Below, piece by piece: positions 27,101 to 39,010 of a stretch of 64,000 bases of DNA. The translations under genes and the position numbers were made by a program. The notes beneath the pieces were generated by a model. The model worked only from the letters and a program-made list of their open reading frames with translations, was not told the DNA's origin and did no database searches. The stretch covers positions 3,634,453 through 3,698,452 of the forward strand of contig NC_044008.1 of NCBI RefSeq assembly GCF_900496995.4, given 5' to 3'. The stretch comes from Aquila chrysaetos chrysaetos (lineage: Eukaryota > Chordata > Aves > Accipitriformes > Accipitridae). Positions within the stretch are counted from its first letter, which is position 1. Each line of letters begins with the position of its first letter.

Positions 27101-30100
27101 CTGACGTACACACCTTTTCTCCAACACCCATTCGTGTGCCTCCCCCTAAAAAACCACACACTGAATCACTGTTAATTGAAAGTAAATTGAGTTTGAAAAA
27201 GAAGGAAGACATCTGCATATGATGTTGTTTTATTATTACAATTAGGCAAATGAGGTTTTCAAGCAAACTTGAAATAAATTTGGGAGAATTTATGCCAGCA
27301 TTAGGACAAACATAATAAAAAAGCCATTAGCAGGTTCATTGCAGCAAAGCAAATCCATTTAGTGCTTTGCTGGGATAGGAACAGTAGAGCAAGGTGTTGT
27401 CTTCAGGCATTCAAAGGGCTAAAAGCCCCTTTACAAAGCTGGGTTTTGTTGGGGAAGGTGATGAGATTTTTGCTGTGTTCGTGGTTCTTTGGGAAAGAAA
27501 GCCCAAATGCAGGCAGCTTGAATTTCCAGCCTAAATACCCTGTTTGTTAGAGACTAGGTGATGGTGAGCTCAGCCTCTCAGCCAGCCTAAGGAAAGTGCT
27601 GCGGAGGGAGCTATCGAGAGCCAGCCCGTAAGGAGCGCTGGGCATAAAGACTTGTTGGGAAATGAGTCAGGCTGAACGAAGGCTTCAGATGTTTACAGGG
27701 AACTGGTGCTATTCTGTGAAATTGTCACTGAAGGGCTGGAAACTTGCAAACGCTGGTAAGATTTTAAAGCGGCAGCATCTCCCAGCCAAAACTTGTGCCT
27801 GCACACACACACAAGTGCACAGTGCACAGCGGGAACCTAAATAAAAACCAGAGATGAACTCCAGATATTTGACAGATCTCTGTGTAAATGACTGTAGAAC
27901 CCTCTGAAATTTTATTATAAATGATCTCCCTCCAGCAGCATTTGTATTTTCCCTTTTTTTTGAGACCATCCTGCATTACAGCCAGCCGGGGCCACCCACA
28001 GCTCCAGGGTGGTTCCGAAGACCCCCGAGAGCTGCTGAGTTTCCCGGGACGGCTCAGGGCTGTTCTCCATATACAAGACACCAGGGCCACTCAACAAGCA
28101 GGTGTCAGGGGTAAACAGGAGCCAGGCACTCTGCCCTATGTCAGCAAAGATGCTTTTGCTTTGTCAGAGCCTGGGTCTTTATTTGTGTTCATGTGTGGAA
28201 TGAGCTTGTGCACCAAGGGACTTGGCGAAGGAAGGGAAATACTGGGAGCGTACATATCCCGCTCGGTCTGACAGCTCTGCACAGCTCTGCATTGCCAACG
28301 CTGAGCTCAACCTCGTTCCATCAGGCTGTATTCAGGCCATGCTGAACGGTGCAGCTGGCACCAGCTAGCGGCAGTGGGCTGAAGAGAGCGATGCAGGATG
28401 CAACCCAAAGCTGCGGGTCCACATCTTCCTCCGCAGCCAGTGCAGAGTCATTGGCAGCGCACTGAGCACTACCTCCCTGCTTCTCTTTGTGTGCCAAATA
28501 GTCTGACTTTTGCTGCTCTGTTTACCCCCTGGACTATAACAGGTTTCTAAATGGAGCCAACATTTTTGATGATAGATTTATATGATAAACTCTAGCCTGG
28601 GATAATTCACAATTTGGTTTTATCTTGTATAACATCAAGAATTGTGAGATGGAAGTTTTTCTTTACTCTAGTGCCACGACACTGAATGTGTAAGCCTTAA
28701 CACTATTTTCCTTTTCTGTATCATTGCATATAGTTTGTCCTCAGCCTCCACCACAAATGGTCCTGGCAGACTCCCCTTTGGCTCTGGAAGAAGGTGGTGG
28801 AAAGCTCGTGCCGTGCAAGGAGATGGATCTGCACGGGACTTTTGACAGGAACCAGGCCTACATTTGTTGCTAAACTTGGATGGACTTTGACATTAACAAA
28901 GTCTACGGCGTAGATCCAGATCAGCATTCCTCATTTCAGGGACTGCTTTGGGTTCAGGAAATGGGAGCCATATGACGGAGAAAGTTATCTGCAGAGGAAC
29001 ATCCTCATAAAAACGTTTAAAAATTAAAGAAACGTGCAAACATTATAAAAACAAACAAGCTGACTGCAAGTATCCACAGTTGCACTTACCAGGCTGCCTC
29101 TTTCCAGCTCACTTACACATGTCCTTTCAGCTATGATTTGCAGGGCGAGCAGTCTAATGACGCAGAGCAGAAAGTACAGTTCAGGATGCTCTGCCAGCGC
29201 TGCCTCTACCAACATCTGTGCTTTTTGAGATGGTCACAGATACCTGCCAGGCTGGATTTCATGCCACCTAACACAGTTTACTTGATCCATTTTAGATGTA
29301 GACTTAGACTGAATCATGCCCTGGGTGTGCCTGCTTCCCTCCAGTAACAGTAAAAGGGTTGAGACTTCAATATGCATGGGTAAAGATGTCTCTTTCAAGC
29401 CAGATGGATCCAAATGGAAAAGCTGAGCTATCCACAGGGCATGACGCTGGTCTATATCCTATGCCTCGCTCTCCCTGTTACTTGTTGAGTGAACTTCAGG
29501 AGCTCACTTTATTTCTGCCCCTTTCTCCTCCAACTCTTAGAGTATCTCTTCTTCCGCAGAAGTTCCCCAGGGTTGACTGGAAAAAGTGTGTGAATATCCA
29601 AGCAAAAAAAAAAAAAAAAAAAAAAAAAAGAGAGGGCACAAAAATGGACAGAAAAAGTTTGGGAAGAAGAAGGGAGAGGGCATGTTTTGTCATGGTAGAA
29701 GAAAGGAAGATAGTCAGAACGGCACTGCAGAGAAAAAGCATCAAAAGAAGAGTGGTTTAAGCTTAGCTCAGCTGTAGTCATGAAAACTCGAAAGAGTTTT
29801 TCTTTTTCCATGCTGGAAAGAAGGTGTTTGAGCAGCCTGCAGTTTGTGAACAGCAAGTTCTGGGGTTTTCTAGCCATTATTTCAGTTAAGCTTTGCCTTG
29901 TATCACGTATATGTCTCTGAGTGTGTAAGATGTTTATTATGTAACTAAGGCGTGATGCTCATCATTAACTTCATCACTACTGTCCACAATGCAGAAGTAG
30001 ACAGGAACAGTTTTGCATCCAAGACAAACATCGCAGTTAAACCGTTGCTGGCCTAACTAAGCTCTGCCTATACCAGTAGCCTAACCGGAGTCACGACATA

Positions 30101-31709
30101 GGGCCAAGCAGTGACCGCTAGTGGTCCACACTGCTGAACTCTTGGCACGGGTCCTGCAACAGCTTTGGCTATGTCCAGGCAACGCTTCCCTGAACCACAC
30201 TCGAGCACGGCTCAGGGGCTATCCCAGGCCAGGGCCATTCCCAATAGAAAGCACGGACCAAGTCACCGTGATCTGGGGACAAGAGAGCTCAGCGATATGG
30301 ATGCAAGCCATGCTGAGCCAGCTGGCCTCAGGATCAGAGATCCTGTTTTGTTTCTAGTTCAGTCTAGCAGTGTGCTCGACAGACCCAGAGCTGCTCATTA
30401 GCCACCTTCGTTCAGAGCACCACGTTGCCCTCCTTAGAAAAGCGTTCACGGGAGGCTGCAGCTCCTCTGTTTGCACTGCAGCCTGGTATTTACAGAGGTT
30501 TTCTGAGAGGCAGATGTAATCTCTCTTCTGGCTTCCCAGGAGAGCTTCCAGCTAGCAGATCCATGGCAAGGCCACAACACAGACCTTTTGCTACCTCTAT
30601 CTGCCCAAACAGAATTTGTGAGCAGAGAAAGTCAGAGAGCGCCTTATTCTTTAGCCTAAGGATACAGCAGTCCTAGTTTCCTGCAGCTTGGTTATATGAG
30701 GGTGAAACTGTGGCCTGAAGAACAGCAGCAGCTTCACAGCTAACAGGGTTTTGCTGCAATCTTAGAAAAGAAAAAGGAAAAAAAGCTGGATTGTTTATTG
30801 TTTGGGGGGAAAAAAAAAAAAGGCAACTTTCTGTCATTTTGACAAGGTCACATGACAGAGGCCCCTGAAAAATATTTGCAAAGTTGCAGCTAGCAAACCT
30901 TCCGAGTGATGAAGCCATAGCAACCCATGCCAGAGACCAAAGGGTATGATCAATGTTTGCAATTAAAATCTCTTTTGTTTTGTGCTATTCACATACAGCG
31001 ACCCTTGCATTTTGGTCAACGGAGCGTAATCCATGAAATGTTCAGCTCAGGCTTTGTTCCGTGCCGTGTTCATTCTCTTAAGGCAGGAAACAAGAGCCAT
31101 CCCAGCCAGCATATTGTCTGAACCCTGCTTGTTATTGTTTGCAGCAACAGCAGCGAACACAAGGTCCCCCCGCCTTTATTTTTTAATTCCCCACAATACA
31201 CCCTTCAAGATGAAATTAGCAATGTATACTCTAATTGTGTTTTCAGAGTCATAACAATGTGAGCACATGGGGAGAACAATGCAACAGCTCATTATTAAAG
31301 AAAAAAATAATTAAAATCTCAACAGAAATGATCCTTGGGTTGGAAAAAAAAAAAAAAGAAAGAGTTTGTGCTCATTTTTATTTCCCAGCTAGCCTCTTGT
31401 AACAGCTTTTACTAATAACAGGTTGGTTTGATTTAAACACAAGCGAACAAGGAGTGTGTTTTCCAGCACTCTGTCTACGAAAGCCACAGGGAAACTATAC
31501 CAAGCAGAGCTCCTCAGCTTGTGGCAGACTTGCCCCAGTTAGCTTTATGATGTGGGAACCATAATCGCTATATCTTTATATGATGACCTGCCCTTCCTCT
31601 CCCACATCCCACAGGGAAGGAAGGACCTTCAGCACTGCAGAGCAACCATACGATCTGGTAGAAATGCAAAGTTATTATCACCTAGCAAATACATCATCCT
31701 CCTGAAAAA
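24151..31709. other. Non-coding DNA, no gene recognised
   Basis: Contains an AACC-type microsatellite near 24170-24202 and a long A-tract at about 29604-29629. The moderately GC-rich stretches at 28.0-28.45 kb and 30.1-30.6 kb show no convincing exon structure. Confidence 0.5.
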
Positions 31710-32020
31710 GAGTAAAAAGAAAGGAAAGTCTGGGGAATTAGGGACAAATCAGCTTGACTTCAATGCTCAGAAAAATCTTGGAACAAACAGTCAAGCAATC
31801 TGTCTCTTAGCACCTAGAAAATAGCAAGGGGATAAGTAGCATCCGGCCTCAATTTCCCAGGAACAAATCACGTCCAACCAACCTAATTTTCTCCTATGAC
31901 AGCGTAATGATCCTTGCGGGTCAGGGAAGCAGCAGCAGATGTAAGACAGCTTAACCTCAGTAGAGGTCTTGACATGCTCACGCAACATCCTCTCCATCAA
32001 TAAATACCTTAGCTACTTGA
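31710..32020 (+). mobile_element. CR1 LINE fragment, old (reverse transcriptase part)
   Basis: The block starts with 'aatcagcttgacttcaatgc' (31747) followed by 'cagaaaaatcttggaacaaa', then 'cctagaaaatagcaagggga' (31813) and 'caaatcacgtccaaccaacc' (31864). That order matches the ancient amniote CR1 ORF2 segment. It is multiply broken. Confidence 0.7.
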
Positions 32021-33229
32021 TCACCCTAAGCTGGCAATTGATCTGCTAAAAAATCAGCCAAATAATTGGGTTTAGTTGGCAAATGTCCATTTGGGGGTCC
32101 CTCTCTACCACATTTCATCTTGCTGCGTCAAATACTTCAGGGAGCTGCCAAGGGAGAGCAGAAAGACAAAGAGGGAGTGAGACAGAGCCGGCGAAGGAGT
32201 TGGAGACCTGGCTGGACTCTGGAGCAGAGCCAGCGCTAGGAAGGGCATGAGGGGCAGCACCTCAAACCAGCAATCAGAATTGCTGAGCATACAAAGCTCA
32301 TTTCCCCAGAGTGCTGGTGCTGAGATGCAGATGCTCAGGGGAGTCTCCAAAGCATCAAAAATGCCCCCAAAACTATGTTAATATCTGACACCTGCAGGTC
32401 TTCCTGTTGAAGCTACGGGATGGAGCTGCAGACACTGGTTAGGTCAAGGATAACAGGTAACAGACAAGTGCTCGGGAGCTTGAAGATGCATCCTGCTGGA
32501 TGTAGTACCTTGGTGGAAAGCAGAACTGATCCTGGCTTTCTACTTAAAAGGAAACAGCAGGAAGACTCAAATGCAATCTAAAGACTAAAAATGCAATGCA
32601 GACTTCTGAAAGCTTCTCCAACCCCACACATCGACCTTGGGATTGATGGAGAAAAATCACTGTTAGATTGGAAAATTTTAAAAAAGGGGGAAAAAAAAAA
32701 AAGAAGATCTTTCACATCTGGCTTCAAGACACATTTAAAAATAAAATTTGAACTCCCAGACAGTGAGATTGAAGTAAAATACCAACTCCCTTCCCTCCTG
32801 CACTCAAATCGGGAGCTATTGATGGCTTAAAGACCTTGTCTTAATTTTCTCCATGACTAATCTATTCAGTTTTCACTTAAGAAACCCTCAATGGTATAAT
32901 GAGACAGCTGTTGCCTTCTATCCCTCCCCCAACTCCCCCAGCTAGGAAATTAAATTTAAAACCACTGCTTTAAATAGGCCTGGCACTGTCTCATCTCCTC
33001 TTGAGCTGCTCTGGGAGCATCTTACCCGTAAGTGCAGGTGTCAGGTCAATCAGAATTCACCCAGCTTTTCAGGTCTGCCTGAGTTGGTAGTATGTAAGGA
33101 AACAGAGATGTAAAACTTTTAGATCTTACCCCTTTGTTGCATGAGTTGAGTTGGGATTTTTTTGTTTGTTTATAAGTGGTAGATGGTCTCGTGTTGGGAT
33201 TTTAAGATAGATTGTAGGATACTAGACTA
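32021..33229. other. Non-coding DNA
   Basis: Nothing recognisable apart from an A-run near 32691-32702. Confidence 0.5.
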
Positions 33230-33465
33230 GATTATATCAGACAAGCTATAAGGAAGAAATTTTTTTACAATGAGGGTGGTGAAACACTGGTGCAGGTTGC
33301 CCAGAGAGGCTGTAAATGCCCCATCCCTGGAAACATTCAAGGTCAGGTTGAATGGGACTCTAAGCAACCTGATCTAGTGGAAGATGTCTCTGCTCGTGGC
33401 AAGGGGGTTGGACTAGATGACTTTTAAAGGTCCCTTCCAACCCAAACCATTCTGTGATTCTGATT
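33230..33465 (+). mobile_element. CR1 LINE 3' end
   Basis: This is a typical CR1 3' terminus in plus orientation: 'gggtggtgaaacactggtgc' (33275), 'ggttgcccagagaggctgta' (33295), 'gggttggactagatgacttt' (33406), 'ggtcccttccaacccaaacc' (33429), and the terminal octamer-type repeat 'attctgtgattctg' (33449). CR1 ends in short 8-bp repeats rather than poly-A, which is seen here. Confidence 0.92.
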
Positions 33466-35559
33466 TTGTACTGGAGTGTGAATCTGCCACAGGCTTCATG
33501 GGGGCACGTTATTTAGGGCCTGGCATGTTAAATGGGATTTAAAATGTGAACACCACACACCATCCTGGAGAAAGCTGAAGGCTGAGACACGGTCCAGATC
33601 TTGGTGGGAACTGAGGACAGATCCTGCCTCAGTGCTCTGAGCTTTATGTTTTCCTGATCTCCCTCTGCATTACACCCAAAGATTGGCCTTAATTTAGTGC
33701 CAGGGAGGGGAGTTTCTAAGCCAACATGATAACATCCACAATCCTGTATGGTCAAACTCCTCGTGCTCCATTTTCCCCTTATGTAAAGCAGGGATGTAAG
33801 TACTGGCATCCTTGCTGGTGTGATAAGAGTCAAAAGCTCGTGGGTTTTGTGTGCTGTCCAATAAATACTGGAGAAGGAAGCACGTAGGAAAGAAAGTCTT
33901 TGCTTTGTGAGAGACACTGCTTCTGACCCTGTCACCTCTATGGCCCCAGGTAGGCTGTTTTCCTGCTCCTGACCTCTTTGTCTCCTTTGCTGGACATGGA
34001 CACACACCAACAAAGCCATGGTAACACCTACCAGAGAGAGATGGGGCTCATCTGTGAACCCAAGCATGAAAGAATAAGCCCCGATAGTAAGGCAAAATTG
34101 CAAGTTATTAATGGGGAGTCATGAAATTGCCTCTGCTTAGTTACCTCAGGCTGCTGTGGACTAAAGGCTTGTGCTTTGCTGTTGGCCTCCATGGTAGGAT
34201 CTACTGGCTGAGAGTGAGGCTTGCTTTCCCATAGCCATCAGAGATGGTGCAAAAGCTGTCCTCACCCTGTAGTTTTTGAGAGCTGGCCTCAGAAAAGCAA
34301 TTCAGTCAAATATGCCTTGGCAATTGCTCCCCTAATGATTCTGAAATTAGTAGCTTCAGACAGAAAATGATAGGCATTTTAATGCAACATGGGGAAAATA
34401 TTCCTCTGCTTCTTGCTTCTACGCTCTGATTAGGGGAAAATCTCATGAACAATAACACAGTTTCTGCAGACTTCACCTTTTACGTAAGCAATGTGTTTTA
34501 TACTCTCACCCTAGCTCCCTCTTTCATGCTGCTCCCCTCTCTTCCCCATGCATTTCCCTTCTTTCACTTATTTTTAACTCCCTTTGATCTCTCTGCACAG
34601 TGTCTTGTAGCCTGTTTAGCTCACTTTTCAGCTTAAGCCAAATCAGCTCCATTAAAAGAAATCTTGCTTAAAGGAAAGAAATACAGAGCATGGGGGAGTT
34701 ACGCTGTCGGTCTGTCCCCAGATTTCTGAAGGGCTGACTGGAGAGCTTCTGGATCAGACTGCCAGGCAGAAGAAGAATCACAACTAATTGCCATGGCTGA
34801 GCTTGCAAAGGGTGTGAAACTGAGCATTGAGTGACCCCCGTGATCATGAAGGATCATTGACTTTGGGTGAGGAACGAGGGAACATCCCTTCAGGGTTAAG
34901 CCATTTGAAGCATCCCTGAGCTGGTCTTACTCATTCACCCCTTTTCTGTACATACTTCACACCCATTCACATCCCACGATCAGCATCTCCTGTAGAGGAG
35001 GCAAATAAGCATTTATTGCTACCTTCTCTTGAGGAGCTTACTCCCGTTCATTCTCATGCCTGCACGACCCTTTAGCTAAAGCGAATTCTCACCCTTATTC
35101 CTTTGAGGTGTATCTCCAGTGCAAATCCACATCCCCGCTCAGTAACCCAAGCATTCCCTAGATCCTCCCAATAACTAGCAACACCAGGGGCTGCTTCAGA
35201 GACCCCAGGCAGCTGAATAGTCAGCTGTCCCAGAATAAGACATCATGAAAAAAAAAAAAAAAAAATAGACTTCTCACTGACTTTATTGACCTGCCAATTA
35301 ACTATAATATATCAAGAAGGGACCCAGAGAGTCAGCTCAGCAGAGGCTCCAGCTCCACCAACAGCTGTATTCCAAAGGTAAAGCAGACATTGTATTGCAT
35401 ATCTTATGCCATACCCTTACTGACCAACTCCTTCCTTATGCCATAGCTTTATGGCATTTCCTTATGGCATACGGAAGGAGTGGGCAAATGTTACAGAATA
35501 TCCTACATTGCAATCATATAAATCACTGCAGCCACGATTTACCTGGAAGGTCACCATGT
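33466..35559. other. Non-coding DNA, no gene recognised
   Basis: A 191-codon minus-strand frame (33528-34103) has no recognisable features and is treated as chance. An A-run lies at about 35248-35265. Confidence 0.5.
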
Positions 35560-36020
35560 ATACAGACGGACAGGAGAGGTTTTGGGGAACAGTAAGAAGG
35601 ATTAACTTCCTGAGAAATAACTCCTGCAAATAAAGATTACAAAATTGTATTTTGGCATATTAGAAAGGGGAGGAAAGGGCACAGACAAGAGGATGTACAA
35701 AAAATGAAGGAGGTAGGCTAAGAATGACTCTCCTCTCTGTCTCATATGACAAGAATGAGACAGATATTTGATGCAAAGGAAATCTCTTGTCATCCAAAGT
35801 GTAATTAGACTGAGGGACTCATTTCCATAAGATGTCAATGAGGCCAGGAACTCAGCCAGCCCCAAAGATGGCTTGGACATTTATAAGGATAACCCAAACA
35901 ACTGAAGTTGTAACAGCTAATGTTAAAAAACTCCCAAGAGGGATCTAACATCCTATGTTTCAGACTTTAAATTAATCTCTTAGGTATTAGGAGGATACCT
36001 CATTATGGGGGAACAAATTG
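35560..36020 (+). mobile_element. Ancient CR1-like LINE 3' fragment
   Basis: 'ctcatttccataagatgtca' (35818) followed by 'atgaggccaggaactcagcc', then 'gatggcttggacatttataa' (35867) and 'ggataacccaaacaactgaa', then 'aggaggatacctcattatgg' follow the order of the old amniote CR1 3' consensus (loss of the adjacent terminal repeats). It is strongly diverged. Confidence 0.5.
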
Positions 36021-38739
36021 TTTTCCCTCTCTGTATTGGAGTGTACAGACACTTTTCTTTGAAGTTTCTGCCAATGACCACAGCCAGAAATAGAGTACTG
36101 CATTAGACAGTCCAGATCACTGGGTACTGGGAGAATCCATGTGTGACTGGGGAGGAGATATCCCTAAACTATGTATATTTGATGGTTCTAGCTCAGATGC
36201 AAAAGGAAGCAGGAGGCAAACCCTGTACAGGATGGTAAAGTCATGCAGCTTCTAACTAACTCATGTGTTTTCTATCATCACGGGGGTTGTTCACGCCTGA
36301 TTTTGCCATGTGATGAACTCTTAGGGCTTGGCCAGGACAGCAAGGATGTATCTGTGCAGCTGAGCCCATGAGGAACCCACCACTTCACCTTGGTGACCCT
36401 GTGGTCCATCTCACTTTGGGTGCCCAGGAGCCCTCACTAACTCAGTTCTTCCAGCCAAGGGGAAACATCAACCATCTTTGCCTTTATTCTTTGGCTTCTG
36501 CGTCACCAGCCCCAGTGCTCTCATTCCAATTTTAGAGGTTTGTGGCTTGAGACGGAGCATTACCTGGTGTGGGCTCTGTGGATAAATCAGCCAGCATGTC
36601 ATTACACTAAACAGGGGGATTTTACAGCTCAGAAATTTGGAGGCCAACTGCTCTCATTGTGGAAATCTGCACCGTTGTATGGAAATCAGCCTCATTTTTT
36701 CAACACATTAATCAGTTACCGCCTCCAAACCCAGAGCAGCTCTTTGATCTTTTGACTGAGATGACCACTCAGGCCCCCAAAATAAGAGTATGCATCTGTC
36801 TATGGCATCCCTTCCTCGGCGGGAGGGAGCAGGGCGGGAATGGGTCATGGGCTGAGGTTTGCTGGTGTTCCAAAGGGTGATTTTGAACAGCAAAATATTT
36901 CCTGGGATGAGAACAGTCCATGGCGAGACTTCTGTAGGCTCAAAAACCTCTTGCACCAGGTATCTCCATCCAGCAAGCCTTGGGACATCATCCCTTGGTT
37001 TCCTCTTGGCAGCCAACTGTCCAAGCATTGTCTCCTCCTCATGATGCATAAAGAGTCCCTGAGAGCTTTACAGCGCCAAGGAGCAGTTTTTAATGGACTG
37101 CCCATTTCCCAGTGCAAAAGGCCAGAAGCCCACAGCTTTGGTTAGATGATAGGAATCTTTAGATGTATTCCAGTTACAGAAAAATAAAAATGTCCTTTAT
37201 ATCAGGGTAACTAATCCCGCTTAGGCTGTAAAGCTCTGGACAAACAGTCGATTCTACTTTCTTGTCAGATCCTAATCTGACATGCTGATAATGAAGAAAG
37301 GGAGGAGAAATCACAGGGAGAAAATCAGGAAGAAAGCTGTGTCATTGGGTGGGGGGAATAGAAGGGGGAGGATTTGCAGGGGAGGGGGAGAAATGAAAGG
37401 GGGGGAAGAGGGAGGGAGCACGGACGGGCTTTAAAATGAAATTGAATATTAGGAGGTGGAAAATAAAATGGAGACAGGCTGCACTGAAAGTGATACAAGC
37501 TGGAGATGGAGAGAGACAAAGAATGACAGCGGATCAGTTTAAGCATGAAAGAATAGAAAGGAAAAGAATAATAATGTTGGCTTGTAAAGATGAAATCAGA
37601 TTATAGTTTTCTCCAGTGAATTAACTCTCTTGTAATGTAGTGCAGGGGGCTTTACAGAGCTGGTGTGATTTCCCCATTGGGTGGCACTGGGACATTAAAC
37701 TGAGATGTGTGTCTGTGTGTGTGTGCGCACGCTTCATTATAACCCTGCCTATGTGTATGTTAAATCTCTCAGAGAGCGCCCATGCATGAGACATGCTCTA
37801 TATATTTCTGTGTGGAGCGAGATGTTAAATGTGTTTGGAGGCAACCACATAGTGAAATGGGTGCATGCATGTGTGTCTGTGAGGGTGCAACATTAAATTT
37901 TGCTGTGTGTTTATGTCAGGCAGCAAATCACAGCGTGCAGAGCCCTCCCAAAACCCCCAGGGCTTCTCCCCAGGATGGGGCTGACGGGGAGCCATCTGCA
38001 GCTGGAGCTCCCAAGGACTCAAGAAGCTGCTGGCCCACTCCCCAGCAGGTGGGATGTCCCAGCGCTAGGATGGAGGAGTCAGCCGGCGATCGGGTGGACG
38101 GCATGGGAGCTCACAGCTTCTTTTGTGTTCCTCACCCGATGGACTGAGCAGGGGTGGGGATGTTGGGGGGGCATTGGGGAATCCAGCTTACAGTCACAGC
38201 ATCCTCTCCCTCATGGAGGTTTGGCTGGGCAAGAGGAGCCTGGATGGGAGTCAAAATCCTTCTCAACCATACCCACGAGTCCCAGAGCCAACCAAGTCCA
38301 GCCTTTTGGTTCTGGTTTCTCCATCTCTCTGAGATCCCACAGCAGGTTGAGAGTGGGATGAAGCCCAGCTCGATAGGCAGCCTTGAGATCTGCTCCCCCT
38401 CCCCTACTTCCCTCCTGCCAAATCTTCTCACTTGCTACCTCATGGCCAAGGTTGTAGCCTGTTAATCCTGCCCAAGCAGGATTTGAGATGATCAATGCAA
38501 ATACCTGAGCTCTCTCAGTGGTTACCTGTTACAAGGGGACATGTAGAAGCCTTCATCTTTATGAGACCTGCTAGGCTCCCTCTCCCTAGGGCTCCCAGAC
38601 CATCAGGTATGAATGGGAAACTGCATAAATCCAAGAGGAAAAGAGGAGAGGGAGTCATGGGACTAAGGGTCAATCAAGAGAAGGGTGCTCAGAGAGCTGG
38701 AATGAACTCTCCCTAAGGAGTGAGAGTATAATCTAGGAT
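36021..38739. other. Non-coding DNA, no gene recognised
   Basis: A TG-rich microsatellite lies near 37706-37733 and a G-rich tract at about 37330-37420. Nothing else is supported. Confidence 0.5.
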
Positions 38740-39010
38740 GCTAGAGGGATGACTGGGAAGACAAGCGATGGAGTGTATAAAATCATGAGTGTCAAGGAAA
38801 GGGTGAGTGGATAATGATTGCTCATGGTCTTTTCCAGTGCAAGAACTTGGCGGTCCCAGAGAAGGTGTAATCGAGCTGTGGAATTTTTTGCCACAGATGT
38901 ATAGTTAGTACTTAAAGTTAACAAGGGTTCAGGGAAGAACAGAGAAGTTCAAAGAAAAATCCAGTCAGTGTTATTAAATCCATAGAGAACATATCTAGCC
39001 CTGGAAGTCT
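38740..39010 (+). mobile_element. Ancient CR1-like LINE 3' fragment
   Basis: The motifs 'tataaaatcatgagtgtcaa' (38777), 'gcaagaacttggcggtccca' (38839) and 'gctgtggaattttttgccac' (38875), then 'tgttattaaatccatag', follow the order of the ancient CR1 3' region. Strongly diverged. Confidence 0.5.

Noticed and set aside
33528..34103. 191-codon minus-strand frame
   Set aside because: Featureless translation with no resemblance to known proteins. Its position just after a CR1 end suggests non-coding DNA.
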